Shown: positions 9,268 to 18,824, counted from the first letter of the stretch. The stretch: DNA of 64,000 bases from Nonlabens sp. Hel1_33_55 (GCF_900101765.1 NZ_LT627735.1:3007501-3071500), one strand, 5' to 3'. Notes: generated from the sequence alone by a model not told the origin. A program made the numbers and translations.

Positions 9268-9702
9268 CTAGTTGTCCTTGCGCATCTCGCGCTCTCGCAT
9301 GGGCATGCTATCGATAATGTCAAATAATTCTTTGCTAGACATAGGCTCATTGCGTTCTTCTTTTACAGAGCCGTCCAGACCAATAAGCACCATCTTGAAT
9401 TCATCATCCTTCTGCATAAACTCTTTAAACAAATCAGATGATTCATTCCATTTCTCAGATTTTGATCCATCAAATTTTTGAAGCCTGACCTCGCTAGGTA
9501 ATACTTGATACATGACTAATTTTCTTTCTGCGCACTCCTCTTTAACCGACTTGAGATCTGCGATTTGAGCTTTGTAATGCTCGTTAGCTGCATCGTTACT
9601 TAAGACCAATACAATTCGGTTTTTCCATTGATGGTTTTTCAAGTCTTGTGAGTCCATAGTAGCGCTTATTAAAAAAATGATTAGAAATAAAAAATACCTC
9701 AT
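9268..9702 (-). CDS. DUF4174 domain-containing exported protein
   Basis: 144 residues with a short signal peptide (about 1-17). The HQWKNRIVLVLSND stretch (about 23-36) and the FKMVLIGLDGSVK stretch (about 101-113) are typical of DUF4174, a thioredoxin-like fold without the CxxC pair. A charged tail EREMRK follows. Function unknown; DUF4174 proteins are secreted and often sit beside redox or calcium-binding genes. Nothing in the flanking genes narrows its role. Preceded by a ~75-base gap from rsmA on the same strand, so separate transcription is likely. Confidence 0.75.
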   Translation of the reverse strand: MRYFLFLIIFLISATMDSQDLKNHQWKNRIVLVLSNDAANEHYKAQIADLKSVKEECAERKLVMYQVLPSEVRLQKFDGSKSEKWNESSDLFKEFMQKDDEFKMVLIGLDGSVKEERNEPMSSKELFDIIDSMPMREREMRKDN

Positions 9703-9777
9703 ATCTAAAAATAGATCAAGTCATGCTTCTTAGAGCAAGGCTTAACTAAGAATTAATCCTTTGGTGAAACTTACCTG

Positions 9778-10620
9778 TTACTGCGGTAAACCTTCAATCT
9801 CAGTAGTAAGATCCACAAACTGCTGGACTGATATTTGCTCTGGACGCAAGTTGAAAAGGTCGCGTTCTCTCATCTCGTCTGGCAGATCCATGGACTTTAA
9901 TGAGTTCCTCAACGTCTTGCGGCGTTGATTGAAAGCAAGTTTTACAACTTGTCTCAGTTTATCATAGGAGCAGGAAAGCTGGTCGTGATTGGGCTTTCGC
10001 TTGAGCGATAAAACACCACTATGTACTCGTGGTGGTGGATCAAAAACCTCTGGACCTACCGTAAACAAATATTCTGCATCATAATAAGCTTGAGTCAAAA
10101 CCGATAAAATTCCATACGTTTTGGAACCGTGTTGAGCGCAGATGCGTTGTGCAACTTCCTTCTGGAACATACCACCAAATTCAGGAATCTGATCCCGATT
10201 TTCGACCGTTTTGAAAACAATCTGTGTACTGATGTTGTAAGGGAAATTCCCGATGATTGCAAAGGACTTATCACCATAGATCTCTGTAAGATCCTTTTGC
10301 AAGAAGTCCGTTTCAACTACTTCAAATGTTTGTGGCGTGACAATTTTAGCGTGTTCGATTGGAAACGAGTGTTTCAAATAAACCACGGACTCACTGTCAA
10401 GCTCAAGGGCTGTTACTTTGATCCCTTTTCTAATGATGTGTTTAGTGAGCACGCCAGTTCCAGGACCTATTTCCAGAACTTGATCATAACCTTTATAGGA
10501 TAATGAATCTGCAATCTGGATGGCGACATTCTCATCTTTGAGAAAGTGCTGTCCTAGATGCTTTTTAGCGGTAACGCCCTTATCCTGAGTAGTATATTTT
10601 TTAAACTGCTTTTTAGCCAA
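9778..10620 (-). CDS. rsmA: 16S rRNA adenine-N6,N6-dimethyltransferase
   Basis: 280 residues. KKHLGQHFLKD opens the domain, VLEIGPGTGVLT is the SAM motif, and IGNFPYNIST carries the NxPY catalytic motif of RsmA/KsgA, which dimethylates two adenosines at the 3' end of 16S rRNA during 30S maturation. The C-terminal helical domain reads FNQRRKTLRNSL. The only start able to include the conserved N-terminus is TTG at 10620; the upstream in-frame codons reach a stop with no ATG. It follows DUF4286 by ~20 bases in the serS operon. Confidence 0.95.
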   Translation of the reverse strand: MAKKQFKKYTTQDKGVTAKKHLGQHFLKDENVAIQIADSLSYKGYDQVLEIGPGTGVLTKHIIRKGIKVTALELDSESVVYLKHSFPIEHAKIVTPQTFEVVETDFLQKDLTEIYGDKSFAIIGNFPYNISTQIVFKTVENRDQIPEFGGMFQKEVAQRICAQHGSKTYGILSVLTQAYYDAEYLFTVGPEVFDPPPRVHSGVLSLKRKPNHDQLSCSYDKLRQVVKLAFNQRRKTLRNSLKSMDLPDEMRERDLFNLRPEQISVQQFVDLTTEIEGLPQ

Positions 10621-10640
10621 ATCTGGTTTTTTCTATCCTG

Positions 10641-10970
10641 TTAATTCATGTTACCGGTCACGCGATATTCATCGATCATATCTAATTCTGTTCTGAAGGA
10701 CAACACCTGTTCGCCAAATCTGGCAACTTCTTTTTTACGCATGGCATCATCATATTTTTCATAATACAATTCCAGCGCTTCGCGACTGGTAGCCTTGTAT
10801 TGAATAGAAAATGTACTACTGCCATCTTGCTCTTCAACAAGAACTCGTGTTAACCTGGCATCCATAAATAAACCCGTTCCCAACACCTGTGCGATGTGTT
10901 CACGCGTCCATTCCAGCCATTCTTCTTCTATTGATTGTGCCATGTTACTGGTCACGTTGTAAATTACCAT
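10641..10970 (-). CDS. DUF4286 family protein
   Basis: 109 residues from ATG 10970; an upstream ATG at 11000 would overlap the TPR gene and add ten non-conserved residues. The protein begins MVIYNVTSNM, includes EEEWLEWTREHI and ends with LSFRTELDMID, characteristic of the small DUF4286 proteins of Bacteroidota. The ferredoxin-like fold is inferred. The start is 4 bases beyond the stop of the TPR gene, which argues for co-translation with serS, the TPR protein and rsmA. No biochemical function is known to me. Confidence 0.75.
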   Translation of the reverse strand: MVIYNVTSNMAQSIEEEWLEWTREHIAQVLGTGLFMDARLTRVLVEEQDGSSTFSIQYKATSREALELYYEKYDDAMRKKEVARFGEQVLSFRTELDMIDEYRVTGNMN

Positions 10971-10974
10971 GTAC

Positions 10975-12765
10975 TTAAATTTCGGTAGGTTCAAAATCAC
11001 CTCTCAACCTGCGATAACGGCGTCTTGCATCGATAAAGAAGATACTGTCTGCATGGTTGTAGATGACTTTCTCGTAGATTTTTTGAGCCTCTTCTGGTAG
11101 GCCCAATTGTTCTTCCAGCAGCAATCCCAACCTGTAGTAGGCATCGTCTGCAAGAATCCCATCGCTAAAATTGCTGATGATGGAATTATAGTTTTCCTGT
11201 GCTTTTTGCCAGTTCCTTTCAAGTTCAAAAAGGCTGGCTTGTTGCAATAGAGCCTCGTCTTCAATGTCGTCTCCTTTATGGTCTAGCAGTAAGGATTGAT
11301 AGAGTGATAAAGCCTCTTGGTTTTTGTTTTGGTATTGTTTGAGTTCCGCTTTCGCGAAAGCTTTCAAAGCCACAAACGTCGTATCATATAACGAGTGGTC
11401 GCTTATGGTCAAGCTTAGTTCCATGGCGTCGTTTGCGATCAACTTGCTGGTAGCACCGCGCAGGACTTTGAGTTGAGTCAGGCTCCACTTGAAATCTCCC
11501 TGGAAATAACTCGTGCGTGCTACCTTGAACTGCGATTCCTGAGCGATTTCTGAATTGGGCAAATCATTCTGCACCTGACTGTATAGGATAAGCGCGCGAT
11601 TGAATTGCTCCTGCAGCACGAGAATATCTGCGAGTAGCATCTTGCTTTCTGCCTTTTGATATTTTCCCAGGTTTTGCTTTTCAAGTTTGCTCAAAAGATC
11701 AATCGCCTGCTGATAATCACCAGATTTGAAGGCGAGGAAATTCGCATAATCCAGCTGCAAAACAAAAGACTGCTCATCTGCGCCATATTGCTCCAATAAC
11801 GATTCGTATTCGGTTTTGAGTGCTGGATAATCCGTTAGTTGGGCGTTTTCAGTCTTTATCTTGAGCTGTAGTACTTGAGCTAGATATCTAATTCGTGCGA
11901 CTTGACTGGTTTCTATGATATAGTTCAGGATATTTTCTGCGGCTAGATCATCTTGTTCGTCATGAGCGGTTTCTGCAAGATCCTGCAGCCCGAACATATT
12001 TTCCTTGGTACGGTTATAGATTGCCTTCTCTTGAACAAAAGCTGCGTTAAAATCCTTTTGCTGCACAAACAGCCAGCTCAAAATCTGATTGTATAATAAT
12101 TTTGGTTCTTTGCGCAATCGCAAGAGTAGCGTTTTGCGCAATTCCTGATTTCCGCTGTTTGCGGCATCGTCTGTCACGTATTGGGAAAAGACCGCTTGAA
12201 TGCGTGGTACGATCTGCTCATTTTTCTCCATGAGATCCAGATACTTTTCAAACATAAAAGCTAGCTCACCTTGCTCTCCATAAAGTCGTGCGGTCTGGAA
12301 ATTATAATCCATCGTAGAATCAACCGCCATAGTGCGTTCATAGCTTTCTATCGCCTCTTTAAGCAAACTACGTCGCTCAAAGGATTGGGCAATATTGTAA
12401 CCGTATCTTGGGATCGAATCAATTTGCTGTATGGCCGTTTTGTAGTAGTTGCTAGCAAGACTGTCTTTTCCTTGAAGACTCGCGTTGTATCCTTTTTCAA
12501 CAGGAAACAAGAGTTTGTTATAAGCTACACGTTCACCAGCGTTGAGAAGACTGTCAGCACGTTCATAGTTTTCCAACTGCTGCTGAAATCCAACCATTCT
12601 AAATAGAATGTTGAAGTTTCTCTCATTAGTTGCATAAGCCTTTGCATAAATCGCATAAGCCTTATCATACTCTCCTTGATCTGCATAGTTGTCTGCCAAT
12701 TGCAAGTTTTGGGCTTGACCCAAATAAGCAAAAGGTAGTAGGCAGAGAAGAAGGAAGTACTTCAT
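10975..12765 (-). CDS. Exported tetratricopeptide-repeat protein
   Basis: 596 residues. A signal peptide ends at LGQAQ, followed by tandem helical repeats such as ADNYADQGEYDKAYAIYAKAY and, near the C-terminus, AQENYNSIISNFSDGILADDAYYRLG and AQKIYEKVIYNH, with the A-x-Y TPR pattern. TPR proteins act as scaffolds for periplasmic complexes; no enzymatic motif is seen. It begins 3 bases after serS and is followed immediately by DUF4286. A palindrome copy is read in frame as AFAKA in the middle of the repeat array (residues about 469-473), so it has been tolerated in a helical region. Confidence 0.8.
   Translation of the reverse strand: MKYFLLLCLLPFAYLGQAQNLQLADNYADQGEYDKAYAIYAKAYATNERNFNILFRMVGFQQQLENYERADSLLNAGERVAYNKLLFPVEKGYNASLQGKDSLASNYYKTAIQQIDSIPRYGYNIAQSFERRSLLKEAIESYERTMAVDSTMDYNFQTARLYGEQGELAFMFEKYLDLMEKNEQIVPRIQAVFSQYVTDDAANSGNQELRKTLLLRLRKEPKLLYNQILSWLFVQQKDFNAAFVQEKAIYNRTKENMFGLQDLAETAHDEQDDLAAENILNYIIETSQVARIRYLAQVLQLKIKTENAQLTDYPALKTEYESLLEQYGADEQSFVLQLDYANFLAFKSGDYQQAIDLLSKLEKQNLGKYQKAESKMLLADILVLQEQFNRALILYSQVQNDLPNSEIAQESQFKVARTSYFQGDFKWSLTQLKVLRGATSKLIANDAMELSLTISDHSLYDTTFVALKAFAKAELKQYQNKNQEALSLYQSLLLDHKGDDIEDEALLQQASLFELERNWQKAQENYNSIISNFSDGILADDAYYRLGLLLEEQLGLPEEAQKIYEKVIYNHADSIFFIDARRRYRRLRGDFEPTEI
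11347..11361. repeat. Dispersed palindrome, coding copy in TPR gene
   Basis: CGCTTTCGCGAAAGC, read on the minus strand as AFAKA inside a TPR helix. Confidence 0.95.
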
Positions 12766-12768
12766 AAA

Positions 12769-14043
12769 TTATAAGTCGATGCGATCAAATCCGCAATATG
12801 GAATGAGCACTTTTGGAATGTTGATGTGCTCTTCTTCTTGAAAGTTCTCAAGAATCGAAGCTAAGATACGTGGCAATGCGAGTGCACTACCGTTTAGAGT
12901 ATGAGCCAATTCTGTGCCATTGTTACCATTTCTATATCTAAGCTTCAAACGGTTGGCTTGGAAAGTTTTGAAATTTGAAACGCTACTTACTTCCAGCCAT
13001 TTTTCTTGAGCCGTACTGTATACTTCAAAGTCATACGTAAGTGTTGAAGTAAAGCCAAGGTCACCACCACAAAGCCTCAATATTCTATAGGGAAGTTCAA
13101 GTTCTTCCAGAATTCCCTTTACATGAACGACCATCGCGTCTAATGCGCTATCGCTTTGATCTGGATGCTCAATGCGTAAAATCTCTACTTTATCAAATTG
13201 GTGCAGTCGATTCAATCCACGAACATCAGATCCATAACTACCAGCCTCACGACGGAAACACGGTGTGTAACCTGTCATGGCAATAGGAAGATCTTTTTGC
13301 TCCAGTAAATCACCACGATAAAGGTTGGTAATAGGAACTTCTGCAGTTGGTATTAAGTATAGATCATCTATTCCTACATGATACATCTGGCCTTCTTTGT
13401 CTGGTAGTTGTCCAGTTCCAAAACCGCTGTCTTCATTCACAAGATGTGGTACCTGCATTTCTTCATAACCAGCAGCAGTATTCTTATCTAAGAAATAGTT
13501 GATCAGCGCACGTTGTAAACGAGCACCTTTTCTTTTATAAACCGGAAAACCAGCACCAGTAATTTTATTACCTAGCTCAAAATCTATGATGTCGTATTTT
13601 TTGGCTAGTTCCCAGTGAGGTTGAGCAGTGTCCACCAATTGTGGTATGTCACCATTCTGAGAAACGACTTCGTTATCTTCATCGCTATTTCCAGCGGGAA
13701 CACTTTCCTGCGGGATGTTGGGAATCATATAAAGAATAGATTGAAGAGCCTCCACAGCATTGTTGAGCTGTTCGTTTAGATCTTTTGATTTTTCTTTTAA
13801 ATCTCCAGTTTTGCCCTTTAGCTCATTAGCTTCTGCGCCTTTTCCAGATTTAAATAGATTCCCTATTTCCTTTGATAATCTATTGCTCTCTGCCAGTGTT
13901 TCGTCCAGTTCGGTTTGAAGTGATCGACGTTTTTCATCCATCGCAATCGCTTTTTCAAGCAATGGTGCGGCGTCAATATTTCTCTTTTTAAGAGCGCTTG
14001 CAAAAGCATCTTTATGCTCACGTATGGCTGCAATCTGTAACAT
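12769..14043 (-). CDS. serS: Seryl-tRNA synthetase
   Basis: 424 residues. The N-terminal half (about 30-105) is a long charged coiled coil, the tRNA-binding arm. Class II motifs follow: motif 2 FRREAGSYG and motif 3 ALALPRILASILENFQ, with TAEVPITNLYRGD for Ser/ATP binding. It charges tRNA-Ser in the cytoplasm. Full length for the family. First gene of an operon with the TPR protein, DUF4286 and rsmA. Confidence 0.97.
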   Translation of the reverse strand: MLQIAAIREHKDAFASALKKRNIDAAPLLEKAIAMDEKRRSLQTELDETLAESNRLSKEIGNLFKSGKGAEANELKGKTGDLKEKSKDLNEQLNNAVEALQSILYMIPNIPQESVPAGNSDEDNEVVSQNGDIPQLVDTAQPHWELAKKYDIIDFELGNKITGAGFPVYKRKGARLQRALINYFLDKNTAAGYEEMQVPHLVNEDSGFGTGQLPDKEGQMYHVGIDDLYLIPTAEVPITNLYRGDLLEQKDLPIAMTGYTPCFRREAGSYGSDVRGLNRLHQFDKVEILRIEHPDQSDSALDAMVVHVKGILEELELPYRILRLCGGDLGFTSTLTYDFEVYSTAQEKWLEVSSVSNFKTFQANRLKLRYRNGNNGTELAHTLNGSALALPRILASILENFQEEEHINIPKVLIPYCGFDRIDL

Positions 14044-14066
14044 GGTAATGATTATGATGTAAGAAT

Positions 14067-14074
14067 CAAAATTA
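14067..14074 (-). promoter_or_regulatory. -7 promoter box upstream of serS
   Basis: TAATTTTG on the minus strand matches the Bacteroidota TAnnTTTG box and lies 24 bases before the serS start. No clear -33 TTG at the usual spacing. Confidence 0.45.
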
Positions 14075-14111
14075 CTATATCTACAAGGAAAAATAGCAGA
14101 TTGTCACTGGT

Positions 14112-15452
14112 TTACTTGAATACCGGCATGGGTCGATCATAGCCTGGTGATGGCAATATCCATTCATGATGTTTGAAGTGACTCCACGAAGTGGCAGCAA
14201 GATCTACAGTAGGATCTGTGAATTGTGTAGGACTGCGTCCATTAATACCAACTTTTGCATCTACATAAACGGCAATATCCTTTCCTTCGGCAGCGTATTC
14301 TTTTTTCAGTTTTTGAGCAAACTGCCACATAAAGTCTGGTTTGCTTTGTACAGATCGATCCTGTTTAGTGGATAGGTAGTCTTTCAGTCTCACCCTAGAT
14401 CGCTCACCTGTGGCTTTATCTTCAATAGTAAATGTGGCGCGGCCGGTACGACTGCGTAACATCATGCGCCAGCTCAATCGGTGACCTTCTTCTGTCCAGA
14501 ATACGTCATCCTTAAAAGTCCAGTGCCTTAAAGGTAATAGCAACATTACTGCAAGAAATATTGTTCCTGAAGCCAGAATTAAATTGCGGTATTGAGGCAC
14601 GACGATCTCGCCTTTGTTGTAAAACGGTTTCTTCCATAAGAACCATTGATGGACTTTTTGAATGGAAAAGAAGAAGAGTAGAAACGACAACGCCATATAT
14701 GGAAAGATACCAATCTTAAACACCACGCTATTGAACAAGTGAAAGAATACAGATGCTGCAACGGCAAACCATCGCGTCCTTTTCCATAGAAGAAAAGGAA
14801 CTATTAATAAGTCAAAGGTCAACCCAAAATATTTTATCGCTTCATGAGCCCATTCGTATTGGAGAATATCCCAGTTCTTGCCTCGAGTACTCATTAAATA
14901 CCTCGGGAAACTACCATCAAGCCAGTCAGGATAGAACTTGGCAATGGTTGCATAGGCATACACGATCCATATCAATCCTATTATAAAAACATAAATCCCG
15001 CGAGACATGCTTTCTCTTTTTATACTAGGATTCAAAGTACTATCTACTGATACTGATCGATGCGCCGGCAAAAATATCATGATGTAGTTAAGTAGCATCA
15101 AGAGATAACAGTGATTGTTATAACTGGATTTTTGAAGCAGGTAAACGTACGTCCAGGTGATAGCGTAATAGGTTATGGCAATACGGTATTTATATCCTAT
15201 CATTACCATGAGTCCAGCGACGCCCATAACGCAATAGAAAACATACATCCAGTTTCCTGGTAACGGCTCTAGAAAATCAAAACCTATAAAAGTGAAGGTG
15301 AATTTAGGTTCGACAAACTGACGTCTAACCATCCCAGTAGCGATGGAGCCAAAAGCCTCACAAGCGAGCAGCAACCCAAAAATTATTCTAAACGCCACCA
15401 GCGCAGAATTATCTACTTGCTTAAATAACCATTGATCAAGCGTTACTCGCAT
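14112..15452 (-). CDS. HTTM-domain (vitamin K gamma-carboxylase-like) membrane protein
   Basis: 446 residues. N-terminal residues about 15-330 hold several hydrophobic spans, beginning SALVAFRIIFGLLLACEAFG, and contain KSSYNNHCYLLMLLNYIM, a conserved stretch of bacterial HTTM proteins. A C-terminal soluble part carries TGRATFTIED and IAVYVDAKVGINGR. The domain is homologous to vitamin-K-dependent gamma-glutamyl carboxylase, but the bacterial role is not settled. It overlaps the end of ribF by 17 bases, indicating translational coupling, though the functional link to flavin synthesis is unclear. Confidence 0.82.
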   Translation of the reverse strand: MRVTLDQWLFKQVDNSALVAFRIIFGLLLACEAFGSIATGMVRRQFVEPKFTFTFIGFDFLEPLPGNWMYVFYCVMGVAGLMVMIGYKYRIAITYYAITWTYVYLLQKSSYNNHCYLLMLLNYIMIFLPAHRSVSVDSTLNPSIKRESMSRGIYVFIIGLIWIVYAYATIAKFYPDWLDGSFPRYLMSTRGKNWDILQYEWAHEAIKYFGLTFDLLIVPFLLWKRTRWFAVAASVFFHLFNSVVFKIGIFPYMALSFLLFFFSIQKVHQWFLWKKPFYNKGEIVVPQYRNLILASGTIFLAVMLLLPLRHWTFKDDVFWTEEGHRLSWRMMLRSRTGRATFTIEDKATGERSRVRLKDYLSTKQDRSVQSKPDFMWQFAQKLKKEYAAEGKDIAVYVDAKVGINGRSPTQFTDPTVDLAATSWSHFKHHEWILPSPGYDRPMPVFK

Positions 15453-16371
15453 AGTCTCTGGTCTTTTGCTCGTCAGTTGCCATTATTTTTTTCAATTCAT
15501 CCATGGAATTAAACTTGGCTTCATCCCTAAGTCGTTTGTGAAAGAACAGCTCCATTTCCTGTCCATAAAGATCTTTATCAAAATCTATATAAAAAGTCTC
15601 TATGGTAATGCTACCGTCCGCATCAGATACAGTTGGGTTTTTGCCTATGTTAGTCATTCCATAAACACGTTTTCCATTAATTACGCTGCTCGTAATATAA
15701 ACTCCCATTTTAGGAATGAGTTTATATTTTTCTACTACATCAAGGTTGGCCGTTGGGTAATTAATAGTTCGGCCTATTTGTTTGCCTTTGACGATGGAGC
15801 CATGAATGCTAAATGCTCTACCTAGATATTGATTAGCGATCTGTATCTCGCCATCATTGATCGCGCTACGTATTTTAGTACTACTCACTGCGACCTCGTC
15901 AATTTCTTCCTTTGTAATCTCGATCAGTTCAAACCCATAATCTTCTGCATCCTGGCGCAGGTTATCGATATTGGCACTCCTGTTACGTCCATAATGATGG
16001 TCATAACCTATAACAACAACGGCAGCATTGAGTTGATCGACGAGAATATCTTTTACATATTCACGAGCAGATGTTCTTGAGAATTCTTTTGAAAAAGGAT
16101 GGATGATCATGTGTTCCACACCAGTTTTTGCCACTAGATCTACACGTTCATTGATCGTATTGATAAGTTTGAGGTCGTATTCTGGTTGTAAAACCATTCT
16201 AGGATGTGGAAAAAAGGTCAGTAGAACCGTTGTTAAGTCCTCTGTTTTGGCACGATCCACTACTTTTTGCAAGATCTGTTGATGGCCATGATGCACGCCA
16301 TCAAAAGTCCCGATGGTCACCACGGCTTTCTTGCTGGCCTTATATTGATCGATTTGTTTATACGTGTTCAA
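15436..16371 (-). CDS. ribF: Bifunctional riboflavin kinase / FAD synthetase
   Basis: 311 residues. The N-terminal nucleotidyltransferase half has VVTIGTFDGVHHGHQQIL (HxGH-type motif), VVIGYDHHYGRNR and VSSTKIRSAINDGEI; the C-terminal kinase half reads GKQIGRTINYPTANL and VYGMTNIGKNPTV. It phosphorylates riboflavin to FMN and adenylates FMN to FAD. The start is TTG at 16371: a stop lies three codons upstream with no ATG between. Downstream overlap with the HTTM gene suggests an operon. Confidence 0.96.
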   Translation of the reverse strand: MNTYKQIDQYKASKKAVVTIGTFDGVHHGHQQILQKVVDRAKTEDLTTVLLTFFPHPRMVLQPEYDLKLINTINERVDLVAKTGVEHMIIHPFSKEFSRTSAREYVKDILVDQLNAAVVVIGYDHHYGRNRSANIDNLRQDAEDYGFELIEITKEEIDEVAVSSTKIRSAINDGEIQIANQYLGRAFSIHGSIVKGKQIGRTINYPTANLDVVEKYKLIPKMGVYITSSVINGKRVYGMTNIGKNPTVSDADGSITIETFYIDFDKDLYGQEMELFFHKRLRDEAKFNSMDELKKIMATDEQKTRDYASNA

Positions 16372-16463
16372 TGAATTTCAAGTTTGTGCGCATCTTGCAA
16401 AATAAGGCAATGTGTTTGGAATAAATGGAGCTTATAAGATGGTTTTAATATGGTGTTTGAGTT

Positions 16464-16479
16464 CGCTTTCGCGAAAGCG
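16464..16479. repeat. Dispersed palindrome, upstream of ribF / downstream of pth
   Basis: Exact CGCTTTCGCGAAAGCG, extended by GTT and GGAAC to a near-perfect longer stem at 16461-16483. Lies 27 bases past the pth stop. Confidence 0.97.
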
Positions 16480-16505
16480 GAACATAAATCAATCACACTT
16501 TACTT

Positions 16506-17141
16506 CTATTTACCATTAAATTGGTTCATGGCATTTGCAAGACCGCCATGGACAAAGGCCAGCGCGGCAGATGCGGCAGTTTCTATACGTTCTTGAAGTG
16601 ACTTGAGTTCGTCGTCATTCCATTCTCCCAGTACATAATCGACTTGCCTACCCTTAGAAAACTCATCAGAAATTCCAAATCGCAATCGCGGGTAATTAGG
16701 TGTGTTCAGCTGTATTTGCGTGTCTTTAAGTCCATTATGACCACCGTCGCTCCCTTTTCCCTTCATACGTATCGTACCAAATTCTAGGTTGAGATCATCT
16801 GTGATGACCAGGATCTGTTCCTTGGGAATGTTTTCCTGCTTCATATAATATTTGATCGCCTTGCCTGACAAGTTCATGAAAGTGTTGGGCTTGAGCAGGA
16901 TGATGGTTTTACCTTTGTGAGTCGTTGTTGCAACATCGCCCAACTTCAGGGTCTCAAAGGCGACTGCTTTCTCATTTGCCAGTTGATCAAGCACTTTGAA
17001 GCCTATGTTGTGACGTGTTTCTGCATACTTTGCTCCAGGATTTCCCAAACCAACGAGTAGGAATTTTTTCATGTGATCTTCTTGTTGTGGTTTATCATCA
17101 GAAGCAGAACTTCCAAACCATTTTTTCCAAAGGGATTTCAT
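16506..17141 (-). CDS. pth: Peptidyl-tRNA hydrolase
   Basis: 211 residues from ATG 17141. The core starts MKKFLLVGLGNPGAKYAETRHNIGF with the catalytic His in RHNIG, then LLKPNTFMNLSG, ITDDLNLEFG and KGSDGGHNGLK. Pth releases tRNA from stalled peptidyl-tRNA. The ~33-residue N-terminal extension (MKSLWKKWFG and on) is retained because similar extensions occur in flavobacterial homologues to my knowledge; ATG 17072 is the alternative giving a standard-length enzyme. A start at 17171 is rejected because it lies inside the rplY terminator hairpin. Confidence 0.93.
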   Translation of the reverse strand: MKSLWKKWFGSSASDDKPQQEDHMKKFLLVGLGNPGAKYAETRHNIGFKVLDQLANEKAVAFETLKLGDVATTTHKGKTIILLKPNTFMNLSGKAIKYYMKQENIPKEQILVITDDLNLEFGTIRMKGKGSDGGHNGLKDTQIQLNTPNYPRLRFGISDEFSKGRQVDYVLGEWNDDELKSLQERIETAASAALAFVHGGLANAMNQFNGK

Positions 17142-17150
17142 AGGGTAAAA

Positions 17151-17186
17151 ATAAAAAAGCCGTTCGAGCAATTGCAGGAACGGCTT
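17151..17186 (-). terminator. Rho-independent terminator after rplY
   Basis: On the minus strand AAGCCGTTC and GAACGGCTT pair around a 12-base loop, followed by TTTT-rich sequence. It sits between rplY and pth, so pth may be partly read-through. Confidence 0.85.
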
Positions 17187-17207
17187 GTATAATATTCAGG
17201 AATTGGT

Positions 17208-17855
17208 TTACTCGTCCGTTCCTTCTTTAACAGCAGCTTCATCATCAACCTCAGTTGCTGGAACTTCATCTGCCGGTACTTCTTCTTCCTCTTCTTCATC
17301 AGCGATTGCTGTACGAGAGTTTTTCACCATAAGTACAACGATATTATCTGCGTGCATGATTTCATACTCATCCACTCTTAGATCGCGTACATATTTTTTG
17401 TGACCTATCTTCATATTGGAGATATCCATAGTAATGAAGTCAGGTAGGTTTCCTGGAATTGCCTTAACACGTAGTTTACGTAGGTTTCTTCTCAAAACAC
17501 CACCATTAAGTACACCGCGAGCGGTACCTGTACTACGTACGGGAACTTCCATGGTAACTGGCTTGTCATCAAAAATTTGATAGAAATCTGCATGTAAAAG
17601 CAGTTCTCTTACTGGGTGCCATTGCATATCTTGAGCAATTGCACTGAATTTACCGTCGCTACCCAAATCTATTTCTACTAGATGTGCATCTGGAGTGTAG
17701 ATAAGGTCTTTGAACGCTTTTTCTTCTGCTGAAAAATGTATGGGCTCGTCTCCTCCGTAGATTACACAAGGTACCAATCCAGCATTACGTAGGGCTTTAG
17801 TTGCCTTTTTGCCCACGCTTTCTCTTTTAGATCCTGAGATCGTGATTGATTTCAT
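17208..17855 (-). CDS. rplY: 50S ribosomal protein L25 / Ctc family
   Basis: 215 residues. It begins MKSITISGSKRESVGKKATKALR, the 5S rRNA-binding L25 domain, and continues with the C-terminal beta domain of Ctc/TL5 (VPVRSTGTARGV, LPDFITMDISNMKIG). The last ~35 residues form a very acidic, Ala/Pro-rich tail beginning EEEEEVPADEVP, common in Bacteroidota L25. It binds 5S rRNA in the large subunit. Lies 27 bases after prs, so the two are probably transcribed together. Confidence 0.94.
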   Translation of the reverse strand: MKSITISGSKRESVGKKATKALRNAGLVPCVIYGGDEPIHFSAEEKAFKDLIYTPDAHLVEIDLGSDGKFSAIAQDMQWHPVRELLLHADFYQIFDDKPVTMEVPVRSTGTARGVLNGGVLRRNLRKLRVKAIPGNLPDFITMDISNMKIGHKKYVRDLRVDEYEIMHADNIVVLMVKNSRTAIADEEEEEEVPADEVPATEVDDEAAVKEGTDE

Positions 17856-17882
17856 TTTGGGTTATTTAATTATTAATTGAAA

Positions 17883-18824
17883 TTACATTACAAAATTATC
17901 GCTTATGGACTCGTTGTTCTGGACGCTTTTCATAACGCCTGCAAACAAACCTGCACAGGATAACACTCTTATTTTTTCACTTTTTTGTCGCAGCGGTATC
18001 GAATCTGTCACTATCAGTTCTACCAATTTTGAATTCTCGATACGTTCATAAGCCTTTCCAGAAAGAATGGCATGTGTACAAATCGCTCTCACGCTTTTTG
18101 CACCACGCTCCATCATTACATCTGCAGCTTTAGTCAATGTACCAGCGGTGTCGACCATGTCATCTACTAGCACTACGTTTTTACCAGTTACATCACCTAT
18201 CAATTCCATATGGGAAATGATATTTGCTTTTTGACGTTGCTTATAACAAACTACAACATCACTCTCCAGTACTTTAGAATAGGCATAAGCCCTTTTAGAA
18301 CCACCCATATCAGGAGAGGCAATAGTAAGATCGCTTAAATTCAAACTTTTCAAATAAGGTATGAAAAGGGAAGAGGCAAATAAATGGTCAACTGGCTTTT
18401 CAAAAAATCCTTGAATTTGATCTGCATGAAGATCCATGGTTATGATACGTGTAGCGCCTGCTGCTTCCAGGATCTTTGCAATCATTTTAGCACCTATCGG
18501 CACACGTGGTTTGTCCTTACGATCCTGACGTGCCCAACCGAAGTAGGGTATTACCGCCGTTATGTGTCTGGCACTAGCTCTTTTTGCACCATCAATCATC
18601 AATAGTAGTTCCATTAAGTTGTCACTACTAGGGTGTGTGGAACCTATCAGAAAGATGCGTCGACCGCGAATGGATTCTTCAAAGGAAGGTTGGAACTCAC
18701 CATCACTAAAGGTGGTAAAATTCACTTGACCCAATTGTGCACCGTATTCTTTAGCAATGGATTTTGCTAAATCCATACTTTGTCTACAACCAAATAATTT
18801 TGCTTCAGAAATTGAATAAGGCAT
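17883..18824 (-). CDS. prs: Ribose-phosphate pyrophosphokinase
   Basis: 313 residues, standard length. KLFGCRQSMDLAKSIA opens the chain; DGEFQPSFEESIRG, YFGWARQDRKDKPR (ATP-binding flexible loop) and the PRPP loop VLVDDMVDTAGTLTKA are all intact. The enzyme makes PRPP from ribose-5-phosphate and ATP for nucleotide, His and Trp synthesis. First gene of a prs-rplY(-pth) unit with a good upstream promoter. Confidence 0.97.
   Translation of the reverse strand: MPYSISEAKLFGCRQSMDLAKSIAKEYGAQLGQVNFTTFSDGEFQPSFEESIRGRRIFLIGSTHPSSDNLMELLLMIDGAKRASARHITAVIPYFGWARQDRKDKPRVPIGAKMIAKILEAAGATRIITMDLHADQIQGFFEKPVDHLFASSLFIPYLKSLNLSDLTIASPDMGGSKRAYAYSKVLESDVVVCYKQRQKANIISHMELIGDVTGKNVVLVDDMVDTAGTLTKAADVMMERGAKSVRAICTHAILSGKAYERIENSKLVELIVTDSIPLRQKSEKIRVLSCAGLFAGVMKSVQNNESISDNFVM

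Noticed and set aside
17142..17171. pth start at 17171
   Set aside because: The start lies within the rplY terminator hairpin and adds residues outside the domain.
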